Shown here in pieces: positions 14,193 through 25,247 of a DNA stretch of 64,000 bases. A program made the translations under genes and the position numbers. How positions within the stretch are numbered: the stretch's first letter is position 1; every line of letters starts with the position of its first letter. A model generated the notes under the pieces. That model was not told the DNA's origin and did not search any database. It was given only the letters and a program-made list of their open reading frames with translations. The stretch lies in NCBI RefSeq assembly GCF_030433645.1, contig NZ_JAROCG010000001.1:2542001-2606000 (forward strand), written 5' to 3'. This stretch comes from Arthrobacter burdickii. Lineage in GTDB: Bacteria; Actinomycetota; Actinomycetes; Actinomycetales; Micrococcaceae.

Positions 14193-15671
14193 GTGCGGAA
14201 ACTCCACGCAGGAAAAACCCACCACGCCACCACGCACGACACCACGCACGACACCACGACTGCCCCGGAAGTCACCGAACGACGCGAGGTCCGGGCAGCC
14301 GTCGCACGTTTTCTCACGGTCGGCTTCCTGGCCCTCGTCCTGGTGGCAACACCCGTTGCTTTCTGGATCCGAGCAGAAGCCGAACAGCACGCCCTGGCCA
14401 ACGCCAGGGACATCACCCAACGCCTGGCCGACAACGTGGTCGGGCCATTGATCACGAACCAACTCCTTGCCCAGGAGCCCGCCGCCCTTAGATCACTCGA
14501 TCAAAGGCTGGCCCCCTGGCTGGCCAACGGCAACGTGACGAGGATCAAGGTGTGGGACGAGCATGGCCGGGTGGTCTACTCGGATGTGAAGTCGCTCATC
14601 GGGCAGGATTTCGAGCAGGAGGAATGGGCCCGCCGGCTCCTGGCAGGAGGGCCGGCGACGGCTACCCTGGAATCCCAGACTGCTGAAGAGAACGAGTACG
14701 AGGCCGATTCGGGCGAACTCGTGGAAGTCTACGTCCGCTCCACTTCCCAGACCGGTGCTCCCATGATCTTCGAGACCTACTCGTCGGGTGCGGGAGTGCG
14801 CCGCGAACAACAGGCGGTCCTGGTGGGCATGATCCCCCCGACCTTGCTGTCACTGGCGGTCCTGCAAGTGGCCCAATTGATTCCGGCCGTCCGTTTGGCA
14901 CGCCGGATCCAGGACCATCAGGCGACACGCACCGCACTGTTGCGCTGTGCGATAGAAGCGTCCGACCAGGAGCGTCGGCAGATCGCCGCCGAGCTCCACG
15001 ACGAGGTGATTCAGAATCTGTCCGGGCTGGCGTATGCCCTGGAATCAGAAGAGCGCCGCGGTCCACCTTCGATGGGCCCCGTCTTCACGAATGCCCGGAC
15101 GATGCTGCAGAACGACATCCGTCTCCTGCGCGCCATGACCAGCGAGCTCTACCCTCCGGACCTCGATGAACTCGGGCTGGAGGCCTCCCTCATGAGACTG
15201 GAGGCACCACTGGTGGAGCGCGGCATCGCCTTCAGAATCGATATCCCGGACAACCTGGTTCTGGATCGGGACCATACAGTCCTGGTCTACCGTGTGGCGC
15301 GTGAAGCATTGGTCAATGCCACCAAGCATTCCTCGGCCCAAGCGGTGGGGATCAGAATCCGGCAATCCAGCCAGGAGACCCAGATCACGGTTTCGGACGA
15401 CGGGGTCGGCTTCGACCCGAGTGAACCAGGTCCGGACGGCCACTTCGGCCTGAGGATCCTCGGGGACACTATCCGGCTGGCCGGAGGGTCCCTCGACATC
15501 AGCTCGACGGCGGGTACCGGCACATCCGTCACCGCGACTTTCAGCGTCGGAACTCCCGCCGCTCGCTGGGCCGGTAAGGGTTTTTCGCGCTCCTCCGCCA
15601 TCGACTCCGCCACAGGGATCAGGCGATCGGGTGCCGGCCCCGCAGCATTCTCCCTGCCGGACAAAGGATGA
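14193..15671 (+). CDS. Sensor histidine kinase, HisKA_3 (NarX/DesK-like) class
   Basis: A 492-residue membrane kinase and the likely partner of the SARP-receiver protein. The cytoplasmic N-terminus carries Thr/His/Asp repeats; TM1 is about 36-58, an extracellular domain of about 145 residues (RIKVWDEHGRVVYSDV resembles a Cache-like sensor) follows, and TM2 is about 207-228. The HisKA_3 box ERRQIAAELHDEVIQ holds the phospho-acceptor His269, and the ATPase domain has an N-box (ALVNATKHS), GVGFDPS and GHFGLRILGD. The C-terminal 45 residues are low complexity. It begins with GTG at 14193 without a clear ribosome site, 15 bp after the regulator's stop. No metal-binding motif is evident in the sensor domain, so the signal is unknown. 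Confidence 0.9.
   Translation: MRKLHAGKTHHATTHDTTHDTTTAPEVTERREVRAAVARFLTVGFLALVLVATPVAFWIRAEAEQHALANARDITQRLADNVVGPLITNQLLAQEPAALRSLDQRLAPWLANGNVTRIKVWDEHGRVVYSDVKSLIGQDFEQEEWARRLLAGGPATATLESQTAEENEYEADSGELVEVYVRSTSQTGAPMIFETYSSGAGVRREQQAVLVGMIPPTLLSLAVLQVAQLIPAVRLARRIQDHQATRTALLRCAIEASDQERRQIAAELHDEVIQNLSGLAYALESEERRGPPSMGPVFTNARTMLQNDIRLLRAMTSELYPPDLDELGLEASLMRLEAPLVERGIAFRIDIPDNLVLDRDHTVLVYRVAREALVNATKHSSAQAVGIRIRQSSQETQITVSDDGVGFDPSEPGPDGHFGLRILGDTIRLAGGSLDISSTAGTGTSVTATFSVGTPAARWAGKGFSRSSAIDSATGIRRSGAGPAAFSLPDKG
14228..14260 (+). repeat. 12-bp coding tandem repeats at the kinase N-terminus
   Basis: CACCACGCACGA-type units repeat two to three times, encoding TTHD tetrapeptides. Same unit length as in the upstream regulator gene. 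Confidence 0.7.
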
Positions 15672-15728
15672 CCTTCGGCGCCGGCACGGCCGGCACGGCA
15701 CCGGAAACGGGAGTCGGCTCGTTCGACC

Positions 15729-16835
15729 TCATCGGGACCAGACCTGCCGCCGGGAGCGGACCGCTTCGCCCGTGATCGCCGCCTGCTTCATGAGCAGGGA
15801 CAGATAATGGTCCTGGCTCGCCTCAGCGAGGCTGTACAGGTCCGGACCGCCCTCGACACACTCACTCATCCGCACGAGGCATTCCGCGATCGCGATCTCG
15901 TCGTCACTCAGCCGGGCGGGCGCGAACCGGTTCTCGAACACCCATTCGTCGCCGGCCATGATGCCCCGCAGGAAGAAGCCTTCGAGGTTGCCGCCCTCCC
16001 CTGCAGCAACACGACGGAACGTCGTCGAAACCGGTGTGCGGACGTTCCGGAGGTACTGCAGGTCCGCGTTGTTGATCTCTCCACGGTCACCCCTCACCAG
16101 GAGGCGATTCGCGCGGATCCACGAGAAATACTGTTGCTCGGCGAAGTCGTAGACGCCCAGTCGGTCACCGAAATCGAAACGGGCCGACACCTGGTCCGCG
16201 GTCACGGTCACCTCCTCCCGCGGGTCCCCTTCCCGGTCGGGCCCCTTCATGAGCGGCGACCGGAAGGTCGCCGCCGAGATGGAGACATCCTCGAACCCGA
16301 CGCCCAGCGCCCGCCGCAGGATGCTCACACCGTGATAGTCATGGCACTGGGCGACCAGCACCTGGCTGATCCTCCCCAGGCGCCCGGACGCAGCGACGCG
16401 CAACTGCGAACGCAGGAGCGGGGACAGATGGTACTGCTCCGCCACCTGAATGACGGCTCCCCGGCCGATCAGTGAATACAGGCTGCTCAAGGCCTCCAGG
16501 TCGGGCGCGGGAGGCGTCTCGGTGAGAACCGGAACCTTCAGCTCCGCGAGGTGACGGATAGCCCCGGCCGCCACCTCCCGGGGAACGCAGACGACCACGA
16601 ACGACGGGGAAGTCGTCGCCACGAGGTCGTCGATGGACGCGAAGGGCCGCACCTGCCACGCCTTCTCGATGCGCCGCCCCGTCCCCTCGTTCCGCGTGAC
16701 GAGGCCCGTCACCTCGAAGCGGTCGGGCATTTCCCGGGCGATGCGGAGGAAGAACTCGCTCCTCCACCCGCTTCCGACGATCCCGAAGCGGATCCTCCTA
16801 CCCGAGCCACCAGCACTGTCTGTCCAAGAATCCAT
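15729..16835 (-). CDS. Gfo/Idh/MocA-family NAD(P)-dependent oxidoreductase
   Basis: A 368-residue two-domain sugar or inositol dehydrogenase-like enzyme. The Rossmann fold starts FGIVGSGWRSEFF (about residue 17), with the family's second-domain lead-in VLTETPPAPD, where most relatives have EKP, and an internal QVAEQYHLSP. The C-terminal beta domain carries an AQCHDYHG segment. The substrate cannot be told. The ATG at 16835 has GGGAG five bases upstream; the extra upstream codons in the frame are the ATCCGC hexamer repeat. It is the last gene of a minus-strand group with the epimerase and SDR genes. Confidence 0.82.
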   Translation of the reverse strand: MDSWTDSAGGSGRRIRFGIVGSGWRSEFFLRIAREMPDRFEVTGLVTRNEGTGRRIEKAWQVRPFASIDDLVATTSPSFVVVCVPREVAAGAIRHLAELKVPVLTETPPAPDLEALSSLYSLIGRGAVIQVAEQYHLSPLLRSQLRVAASGRLGRISQVLVAQCHDYHGVSILRRALGVGFEDVSISAATFRSPLMKGPDREGDPREEVTVTADQVSARFDFGDRLGVYDFAEQQYFSWIRANRLLVRGDRGEINNADLQYLRNVRTPVSTTFRRVAAGEGGNLEGFFLRGIMAGDEWVFENRFAPARLSDDEIAIAECLVRMSECVEGGPDLYSLAEASQDHYLSLLMKQAAITGEAVRSRRQVWSR

Positions 16836-16856
16836 GGGTGCTCCCTTGTCGACCGG

Positions 16857-16881
16857 AATCCGCATCCGCATCCGCATCCGA
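16857..16881. repeat. Hexanucleotide repeat ATCCGC
   Basis: Four tandem ATCCGC units between the epimerase stop and the oxidoreductase start. Short repeats like this are slippage-prone and could alter spacing between the two genes. Confidence 0.8.
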
Positions 16882-16892
16882 TGCCGGCGGGA

Positions 16893-17777
16893 CTATTTCC
16901 TCAGCGCGCGCCCATCGGAGTCGAGGTAGTCGCGCCAGGAACGCTTCGGCGTCCAGCCGAGCATCCTCTGGGCCTTTGCGCTGGTGATGCCCGATGCATC
17001 GGTGCGGTCCAGGCTGCGTAGCTCGATCGTGTCGCCGTAGTACTTCGTCAGGATCTCGGCGAAATCGTGGCCACCCACGTTGTCGGGGGACGCGATGTAG
17101 AAGACCTCGTGTCCGGGCAACTCCGACTCCGTGGCCAGCACGATGGCGTCGGCGAGGTCGTAGACGTCGATGTAGCTCCACAGGTTCGGACTGAGGACCG
17201 ACGCGTCCCGGACCTGCGGTCCAAGATTCTGTTCGTAGTTCCCCTCGAACTGGACCCAGCTGGGGCGGATGCTGATGCACTGGATGTCGGACCGGGCGAT
17301 CGCGGCGTCCATGAGCTGCTCGCCGAAGTGCTTGGAGAGCGCGTACGGGTCCTGCGGATGGATCGGGTGGTTCTCGTCCACGGGTGCGTAGTCGGGGAGG
17401 AAGTCCCGCTCGGGGAAGAAGAATCCGGGGACGGTCTCGCTGGAGATGTTGACGAAGCGTTTGACGCCGAAGCGGATGGCCGCCTCGAGGACGTTGAACG
17501 TGGCCATGAGGTTGGTCTGGAACACCACGTGGGGCGGGTTACCGGTCGGCTCGGGGATGGCTGCGACGTGAACGACGGCGTCCACGTCCCGCACCACTGC
17601 ATAGGCCTGGCCGGCGTCCGTGAGGTCGGCCATCGTGTACTTGAGCGTGCCCTCGGGCTTGCGCTCGAAGCCGGGACGGGTGAGGTCGGTGGTGACCACG
17701 TCGTGACCGGCTTCCTTCATCGCCTGCGTGGCTGCGCGACCGACCTTGCCGTGGGCTCCGGTGATCAGGACCTTCAT
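16893..17777 (-). CDS. Extended SDR: NAD-dependent epimerase/dehydratase
   Basis: A 294-residue nucleotide-sugar or sugar-acid epimerase/dehydrogenase-type enzyme. The cofactor motif is GAHGKVGRA at the N-terminus, the catalytic pair lies in DPYALSKHFGEQ (YxxxK), and the serine is within FVNISSETVPGFF. An HPIHPQDPYALSK stretch is typical of epimerases acting on sugar acids or galactose. The ATG at 17777 has AAGGAGA upstream; the leader GGAGACACC is shared with the UvrA-like gene, suggesting a common origin of the group. The exact substrate is unknown. Confidence 0.82.
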   Translation of the reverse strand: MKVLITGAHGKVGRAATQAMKEAGHDVVTTDLTRPGFERKPEGTLKYTMADLTDAGQAYAVVRDVDAVVHVAAIPEPTGNPPHVVFQTNLMATFNVLEAAIRFGVKRFVNISSETVPGFFFPERDFLPDYAPVDENHPIHPQDPYALSKHFGEQLMDAAIARSDIQCISIRPSWVQFEGNYEQNLGPQVRDASVLSPNLWSYIDVYDLADAIVLATESELPGHEVFYIASPDNVGGHDFAEILTKYYGDTIELRSLDRTDASGITSAKAQRMLGWTPKRSWRDYLDSDGRALRK

Positions 17778-17894
17778 GGTGTCTCCTTCGAGGAATGAGC
17801 GTCGACCGGGTTCCCGGGCAACATGGGATCGAGCAGATCGGGTAGGGCATGGGGGCATTGCCGGGAACCGGTGAGGAAGGCCCGGGCAGTGCGT

Positions 17895-18725
17895 TCAGGC
17901 GTCGACGCCCGTGCTCTCGCCGAGGGGTCGCCAGGCCTCCAACGACTCCAGCTGTGCCCGAAGGACGCCGGTATGGGCGCTGATCGCGTCGGACCCGAGG
18001 ACGAGCACCTCGGGCGTGTCAGGGGATTCCACCGCGGTGATGATCGCGGCGGCGGCCTTGGCCGGGTCGCCGGGCTGGGTGCCGTGGGTGGTGTCGTTCT
18101 CCTTCCGCCGCTTCCCGGCGGTCTCGGAGTAGTCCTCGATGGCGTCGACGGACTGCTGCAGCGACCGACCCGAGAAGTCGGTCCGGAATCCGCCGGGCTC
18201 GACGACCATCGCCGTGATACCCAGGGGCTCCACTTCCTTGCGTAAGGATCCGGTGAGTCCTTCGATGGCGGCCTTGACGGCCGCGTAGTAGCCGGAACCG
18301 GCCGGGGTGATCTTCGCGCCGATCGACGACAGGTTCACAATGGTGCCGGAGCGGCGGGCCCGCATCTGCGGGAGGACCGCCTTGATCATGTCGACCGATC
18401 CGAAGAAGTGCGTGTCGAAGAGCGTGCGGACGTCATCGTCGTCTCCTTCCTCCACGGCGGCCCGGTATCCGTAGCCGGCATTGTTGACCAGCACATCGAT
18501 GCCGCCGAACGCCGCGGTCCCACGCTCGATCGCGGTCCTTACCTGGCTGGCGTCGGTCACGTCGAGCGGGAGGGCAAGTGCGGTGTCGGGGTACTCGGAC
18601 GCGAGGTCTTCGACCGTCGATGCGTCGCGGGCCGTGACGACGGCCCTGTGTCCCCGCTGAAGGACGGCTTCTGCCAGGGCGCGTCCCAAGCCTGTCGAGC
18701 AGCCGGTGATCAGCCATGTGGTCAT
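17895..18725 (-). CDS. Classical short-chain dehydrogenase/reductase
   Basis: A 276-residue NADP-dependent oxidoreductase of the SDR family that carries a long C-terminal substrate segment, as in many actinobacterial SDRs annotated only as oxidoreductases. Visible are TGCSTGLG (cofactor), NNAGYGY, the catalytic serine in VNLSSIGAK, and YYAAVK with the catalytic Tyr and Lys. The ATG at 18725 follows GGAGGAG. The substrate is not inferable. It is followed 117 bp downstream by the epimerase, probably in one transcript. Confidence 0.85.
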   Translation of the reverse strand: MTTWLITGCSTGLGRALAEAVLQRGHRAVVTARDASTVEDLASEYPDTALALPLDVTDASQVRTAIERGTAAFGGIDVLVNNAGYGYRAAVEEGDDDDVRTLFDTHFFGSVDMIKAVLPQMRARRSGTIVNLSSIGAKITPAGSGYYAAVKAAIEGLTGSLRKEVEPLGITAMVVEPGGFRTDFSGRSLQQSVDAIEDYSETAGKRRKENDTTHGTQPGDPAKAAAAIITAVESPDTPEVLVLGSDAISAHTGVLRAQLESLEAWRPLGESTGVDA

Positions 18726-18861
18726 GATGTCTCCTCCACTGCCGGTGCTCTACCGGCCTTACGAATAGTCGACGCTATCTCCGCGCATTTCAAGCGGAGC
18801 GCGGCACAGCGGCGAAATAACCCGACCGACGATCCGTCGGACGGGGGGACGATCAGATCCA

Positions 18862-21249
<2,388 letters not shown>

Positions 21250-21414
21250 GGTGTCTCCATCCATCGGCTGGCCGCGAGCGCGGCCGACCCCCCGTACCCG
21301 TGTGGTGGGCCGTCGCCGAAGGATCGGCGCAGCACGTCTGATTGTCCGTCGTCACGCCCGAACCGGCAATGCGCCTCTACCCGTCCCTGTCCGCAAGTGT
21401 GCTTTCCTGTAGGC

Positions 21415-22071
21415 ATGAGTGCAGATGCTTCAAGCAACCATGTCCGTTCCGTGCTCCCGGCCGCTGCCGTCGTCGAGCTGGTCGAGGCCGTCCTCGCGGC
21501 GGACCTGCCGGAGATCGTGGCGGCCGGCCATCCGGTCCTCCGCAGGCCCGCCCAGGACTTCGACGGACAGCTCGACGACGACACCCTGAACCGGCTCATC
21601 GCGACGATGCGGCGCGTGATGCACGAGGCACCGGGCGTGGGCCTCGCCGCACCCCAGATCGGGATCCCCCTGCGGATCGCCGTCCTCGAGGACCAGGGCG
21701 TCCGGGACCCGGCGGTCGCCGAGGTGCGGTCCCGCACTCCCCTGCCGTTCACCGTCCTCATCAATCCGAGCTACGAGGCGGCGGGCGACGCCGTAGCCGC
21801 GTTCTACGAGGGCTGCCTCTCCGTACCCGGCTACCAGGCCGTCGTCGAACGCCCGCACCGCATCACGGCCACCTACGCGCAGCCGAACGGCAGAACCGTC
21901 ACGACCGACTTCGAGGGCTGGCCCGCCCGCATCGTGCAGCACGAGACGGACCACCTCGACGGGCAGCTGTACCTCGACCGGGCGATCCTCCGGTCCCTCA
22001 CCGCCGACACCGAGCACGCCCGGTGGGCGCAGCCCACGATCGACGACGCGCGGCGGGGCCTCGGCTTCTAG
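21415..22071 (+). CDS. def: Peptide deformylase
   Basis: A 218-residue metalloenzyme that removes the N-formyl group from nascent proteins. The three signatures are intact: GVGLAAPQIG (about 75-84), EGCLSVPGY (about 132) supplying the metal-ligand Cys, and QHETDHLDG (about 178) supplying two His and the catalytic Glu. The N-terminal extension of about 40 residues is typical of actinobacterial deformylases. The ATG at 21415 was chosen because a longer frame upstream is antisense to the UvrA-like gene. The gene ends 16 bp from the convergent S9 peptidase. Confidence 0.93.
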   Translation: MSADASSNHVRSVLPAAAVVELVEAVLAADLPEIVAAGHPVLRRPAQDFDGQLDDDTLNRLIATMRRVMHEAPGVGLAAPQIGIPLRIAVLEDQGVRDPAVAEVRSRTPLPFTVLINPSYEAAGDAVAAFYEGCLSVPGYQAVVERPHRITATYAQPNGRTVTTDFEGWPARIVQHETDHLDGQLYLDRAILRSLTADTEHARWAQPTIDDARRGLGF

Positions 22072-22087
22072 CCCCCGCCGCGCCACG

Positions 22088-24130
22088 TCACCCGCCCGCA
22101 GGGGCGGAGGGGTTCGCTCCCGTGGGCAGGTACTTCGCCCACCACCGCAGGATGTGGTCGAAGCGCTGCCTCCGGTGCCACGGCGAGCCCGACCTCGACA
22201 GCTCGTGCGTCTCACCGGGGAACACGAGCAGCTCGGTCTCCACACCCTGCTTCTTCAGCGCCGTGTAGTACCGCTGGGCCTGCTCGATCGGGCACCGCAG
22301 GTCCTCCTCGGAGTGGATCACGAAGGCAGGAGTCCTCACGTCGCCGATCTTGGCGAACGGGTTCTGCGCCTCGACCTGCGCCGGGTCCGTGCCGGTGTAC
22401 TGCTCGGAGAAGAACCAGCCGATGTCTGACGACCCCACGAACGAGGGCGGATCGAGGTAACCGCGTTCGACGATCGCGGCCCGGAAGCGGTGGTCGTGGG
22501 CGATGGTCCAGGCGGTCAGGTAGCCGCCGTAGGACCCGCCCATGACGCCGAGGCGCTCGCCGTCGAGCGCATCGTACTCGGCGAGCGCGCCGTCGAGGTA
22601 GGCGAGGACGTCGTCGAGGTCCACAGTGCCCATCGCCTCCTTGATGACCCTCCCGTGGGCCTGTCCGTACCCTGCGGCACCACGCGGGTTGCACAGCAGC
22701 ACCGCGTAACCTGCCGCGGCGTACACCTGGGCCTCGTCGAAGTAGCCCCAGCCGTACTGGGCGAAGGGTCCGCCATGGATGACGAGCAGCACCGGGTGCG
22801 GGCCGTCGCCCTCGGGCAGGACGACCCACCCGTGCACCGGTGTTCCGTCGGGAGCCGCATAGGTGCGTTCCTGCAGGTCTCCCACGCGCGTGTCCGTGCG
22901 CAGTGCGGCGGAGAAGTCGGACAGCGGACGCAGGGAGGTCCCGTCGACGACGGCGACCTCGCCCGACGTCGTCGGATCCGTGTAGGACACCACGACGGTG
23001 CTTCCGGTGGAGGCGGCTCCGGTGACGACGGTGGGACCGGTGACCAGGGTGGCCGACTCCCCTGTCGCCGAGACGCGCAGCAGTTCGCCCGTGCCGCGCG
23101 ACCGGTTGAACACCAGGACGGAGTGCGGGCCGTCGGCGACGATCTCCTGGACGTCGCCGAAGTCCACGGTTTCCGGGTCGCTGAGGCGCCGGACGTCCCG
23201 CGGGTCGTCTGCCGGCATCACGTAGAGGGCAGTGTTCCGCGCCACGAAGTCCAGGCCCGAGGGCGACAGGTCCGAGGCCAGGAAGAACACCCACGCGCCG
23301 TCGGTGCTGGGGCGGGGCGCGCTGCAGCCGAGCAGGGTGTCCCCGCCCTGGTTCGTCAGCTGCTGCCGGTCGCTGCCGTCGAGGGCGATCGAGTGGATGT
23401 CGGAGACGAGGGTCGAATCCGCGTCCGGTCCGAGCGCGGCAGTGAAGAGGACACGGCGGCCGTCCGCTGTGAAGGCAGGATCGAGGTGATCGGCGTCGGC
23501 AGTTGTCACCTGGGTGGCGGGAGGCACGGCGCCCTGCTCCTCGAGGGCGCCGGGACCGTCGGCGTTCTGCTGCTTGAGCCGCCCGACCGCTGCGATGTAC
23601 GGCTCCGCGTCGAGGTCGGGCACCGTGACGGTGAACAGCTGCGAGCGCTTGTCCGTCGTGTAGCCGAGCCCGTTCATCCGGTACTGGTACTGGGTGATGA
23701 GGCGCGCGTCCTCGAGGCCCGGGCCCACGCCGTCGAGCGTCCCGTAGCGTCCCTGCTCCGGCACCCGTGCGGCGAAGACGATGGTTTGCGAGTCGGGCGA
23801 GATGTCGAAGGCGCCGACGCCGAGCGGCTGGTCCGTCACCTGGACGGGTTCCCCACCGGAGGCACGGACGGCGAACAGCTGGGGCTTGCCCCCCGGCGCT
23901 GCCCGGAGGAACACGAGCACCTCCCCGTCCGGAGAGTAGCGTGGCGCGGTGTCGCGGAAGCCCCGCGTCAGCCGGCGCCGACCTCCCTGGAGCGTCAGCT
24001 CCCACAATTGGCCGACGTAGGCGTCGGCGCGGAAGTCCGGGCGGGTCGCGGCGACCACCAGACGGGAACCGTCCGGGTGGAGGGCCGGGGTGCCCGTGGT
24101 GGTCAGGAGTTCGAGCTGGTCTGGTTTCAC
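22088..24130 (-). CDS. S9-family serine peptidase (acylaminoacyl/prolyl oligopeptidase type)
   Basis: About 680 residues. An N-terminal seven-bladed beta-propeller (about 1-400, with WD40-like/TolB repeats such as RYSPDGEVLVF and DISPDSQTIVFAA) precedes an alpha/beta-hydrolase domain. The nucleophile elbow is GGSYGGYLTAW, the Asp lies in HSEEDLRCPIEQ and the His in PGETHELSRSG. No signal peptide is seen, so it is probably a cytoplasmic oligopeptidase. The GTG at 24130 sits right behind GGGAGG, closer than usual; the much longer frame upstream is antisense to the methyltransferase gene. The length fits the S9C group. Confidence 0.85.
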   Translation of the reverse strand: MKPDQLELLTTTGTPALHPDGSRLVVAATRPDFRADAYVGQLWELTLQGGRRRLTRGFRDTAPRYSPDGEVLVFLRAAPGGKPQLFAVRASGGEPVQVTDQPLGVGAFDISPDSQTIVFAARVPEQGRYGTLDGVGPGLEDARLITQYQYRMNGLGYTTDKRSQLFTVTVPDLDAEPYIAAVGRLKQQNADGPGALEEQGAVPPATQVTTADADHLDPAFTADGRRVLFTAALGPDADSTLVSDIHSIALDGSDRQQLTNQGGDTLLGCSAPRPSTDGAWVFFLASDLSPSGLDFVARNTALYVMPADDPRDVRRLSDPETVDFGDVQEIVADGPHSVLVFNRSRGTGELLRVSATGESATLVTGPTVVTGAASTGSTVVVSYTDPTTSGEVAVVDGTSLRPLSDFSAALRTDTRVGDLQERTYAAPDGTPVHGWVVLPEGDGPHPVLLVIHGGPFAQYGWGYFDEAQVYAAAGYAVLLCNPRGAAGYGQAHGRVIKEAMGTVDLDDVLAYLDGALAEYDALDGERLGVMGGSYGGYLTAWTIAHDHRFRAAIVERGYLDPPSFVGSSDIGWFFSEQYTGTDPAQVEAQNPFAKIGDVRTPAFVIHSEEDLRCPIEQAQRYYTALKKQGVETELLVFPGETHELSRSGSPWHRRQRFDHILRWWAKYLPTGANPSAPAGG

Positions 24131-24187
24131 CCTCCCGACTGAACCCGAAATAGTGGCCTGAGTCAACGGTGCGTCGGCCCTTTTCCC

Positions 24188-24193
24188 TAGGAT
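24188..24193 (+). promoter_or_regulatory. -10 element of a probable leaderless transcript (methyltransferase)
   Basis: TAGGAT ends six bases before the ATG at 24200, so transcription would start on or next to the start codon. No ribosome-binding site is present. Confidence 0.45.
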
Positions 24194-24199
24194 GGGACG

Positions 24200-25144
24200 A
24201 TGCCCGACCTCCCCCGCCACCTCCTGCTCTGCCCTGTCTGCGGAGAACCGCTGGACCGTGCCGCACGAACCCTGGCCTGTGACCGCGGGCACCGGTTCGA
24301 CGCCGCGCGGCAGGGCTACTTCAACCTGCTGACGGGCAAGGGATCTCCGTTCGAGGGCGACACCGCGCAGATGGTCGATGCGCGGGAGCAGTTCCTCGGG
24401 TCCGGCCACTATGCGCCACTCCGCCGCGCCGTGGTTGCTGCTGCCCTCCGGCAGTTCCCGGCGCCCGCCCTCGCACTCGATGCCGGGGCGGGCACCGGCT
24501 ACTACCTCGAGGGACTGGCCGACGCCGTGCCGGGCCTGTTCCCCGTAGCACTCGACATCTCGAAGGTCGCCCTGCGGCGCGCGGCACGCCGGCTCCCCGG
24601 CGGGGTGAGCGTCGTCTGGGACGTCTGGCGCCCGCTCCCTCTGGCGGACGGCTCGGTGGACGTCCTCCTGAACGTGTTCGCGCCGAGGAACCCCGACGAG
24701 TTCGTGCGCGTGCTCGCCCCGGGAGGCTGCCTCGTCGTCGTGACTCCCCGGCCCGGGCACCTCGCGGGGCTCGAGGCGGTGGGACCGCTGCTGTCCGTAC
24801 CCGCACAGAAGGCCGACGACGTTCGGGCGGCCTTCGAGGGCGCGCTGGTGGAAACCTGGCGCGAGGACCTGGACTACGCGATGCAGCTGCCGCAGGACCT
24901 CGCGCGGTCCGCGCTGGTGATGGGACCGGCGGCGCACCACGGCAAGGGAGGCACGGCGACGGAGGAATCGACAGGCGAGTCGGCGGACGATCTCCCTGAC
25001 GGTTCCACCCACGGTTCCAGCGGGGGTTCCTCCGCCCTACGTGAGGCCGCGGCCCTTGAGATCGCCGCCCGCTTCACGGTCCAGGTACTGGCCAGGACCG
25101 CACGACCGGAACCGGCGGAACCCCGGAACGGCACGGAAGGGTAA
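24200..25144 (+). CDS. rlmA: 23S rRNA (guanine-N1)-methyltransferase, RlmA/TlrB type
   Basis: A 314-residue SAM-dependent methyltransferase. The N-terminal zinc site is CPVCGEPL...LACDRGHRFD, followed by the family stretch ARQGYFNLL, and the SAM motif is ALDAGAGTGYYLEGL. Members methylate G745/G748 of 23S rRNA; the drug-producer version gives macrolide (tylosin) resistance. Unusual here is a Gly/Ser/Asp-rich insertion of about 35 residues near positions 253-288 (ATEESTGESADDLPDGS), which the family normally lacks. It is divergent from the S9 peptidase and probably leaderless. Confidence 0.85.
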   Translation: MPDLPRHLLLCPVCGEPLDRAARTLACDRGHRFDAARQGYFNLLTGKGSPFEGDTAQMVDAREQFLGSGHYAPLRRAVVAAALRQFPAPALALDAGAGTGYYLEGLADAVPGLFPVALDISKVALRRAARRLPGGVSVVWDVWRPLPLADGSVDVLLNVFAPRNPDEFVRVLAPGGCLVVVTPRPGHLAGLEAVGPLLSVPAQKADDVRAAFEGALVETWREDLDYAMQLPQDLARSALVMGPAAHHGKGGTATEESTGESADDLPDGSTHGSSGGSSALREAAALEIAARFTVQVLARTARPEPAEPRNGTEG

Positions 25145-25247
25145 CAACTGCGGATGTAGGCCTATGTGCCCTAGGTTATGGCGGACCCGTTTGCCATGAT
25201 GAAGGCGAGGGCCGCTCGGTGCGGCGTCGACACGAGGGGGATTCCCG

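Noticed and set aside
22088..25012. 974-codon version of the S9 peptidase
   Set aside because: The first 294 codons are antisense to the rRNA methyltransferase, which has complete zinc and SAM motifs.
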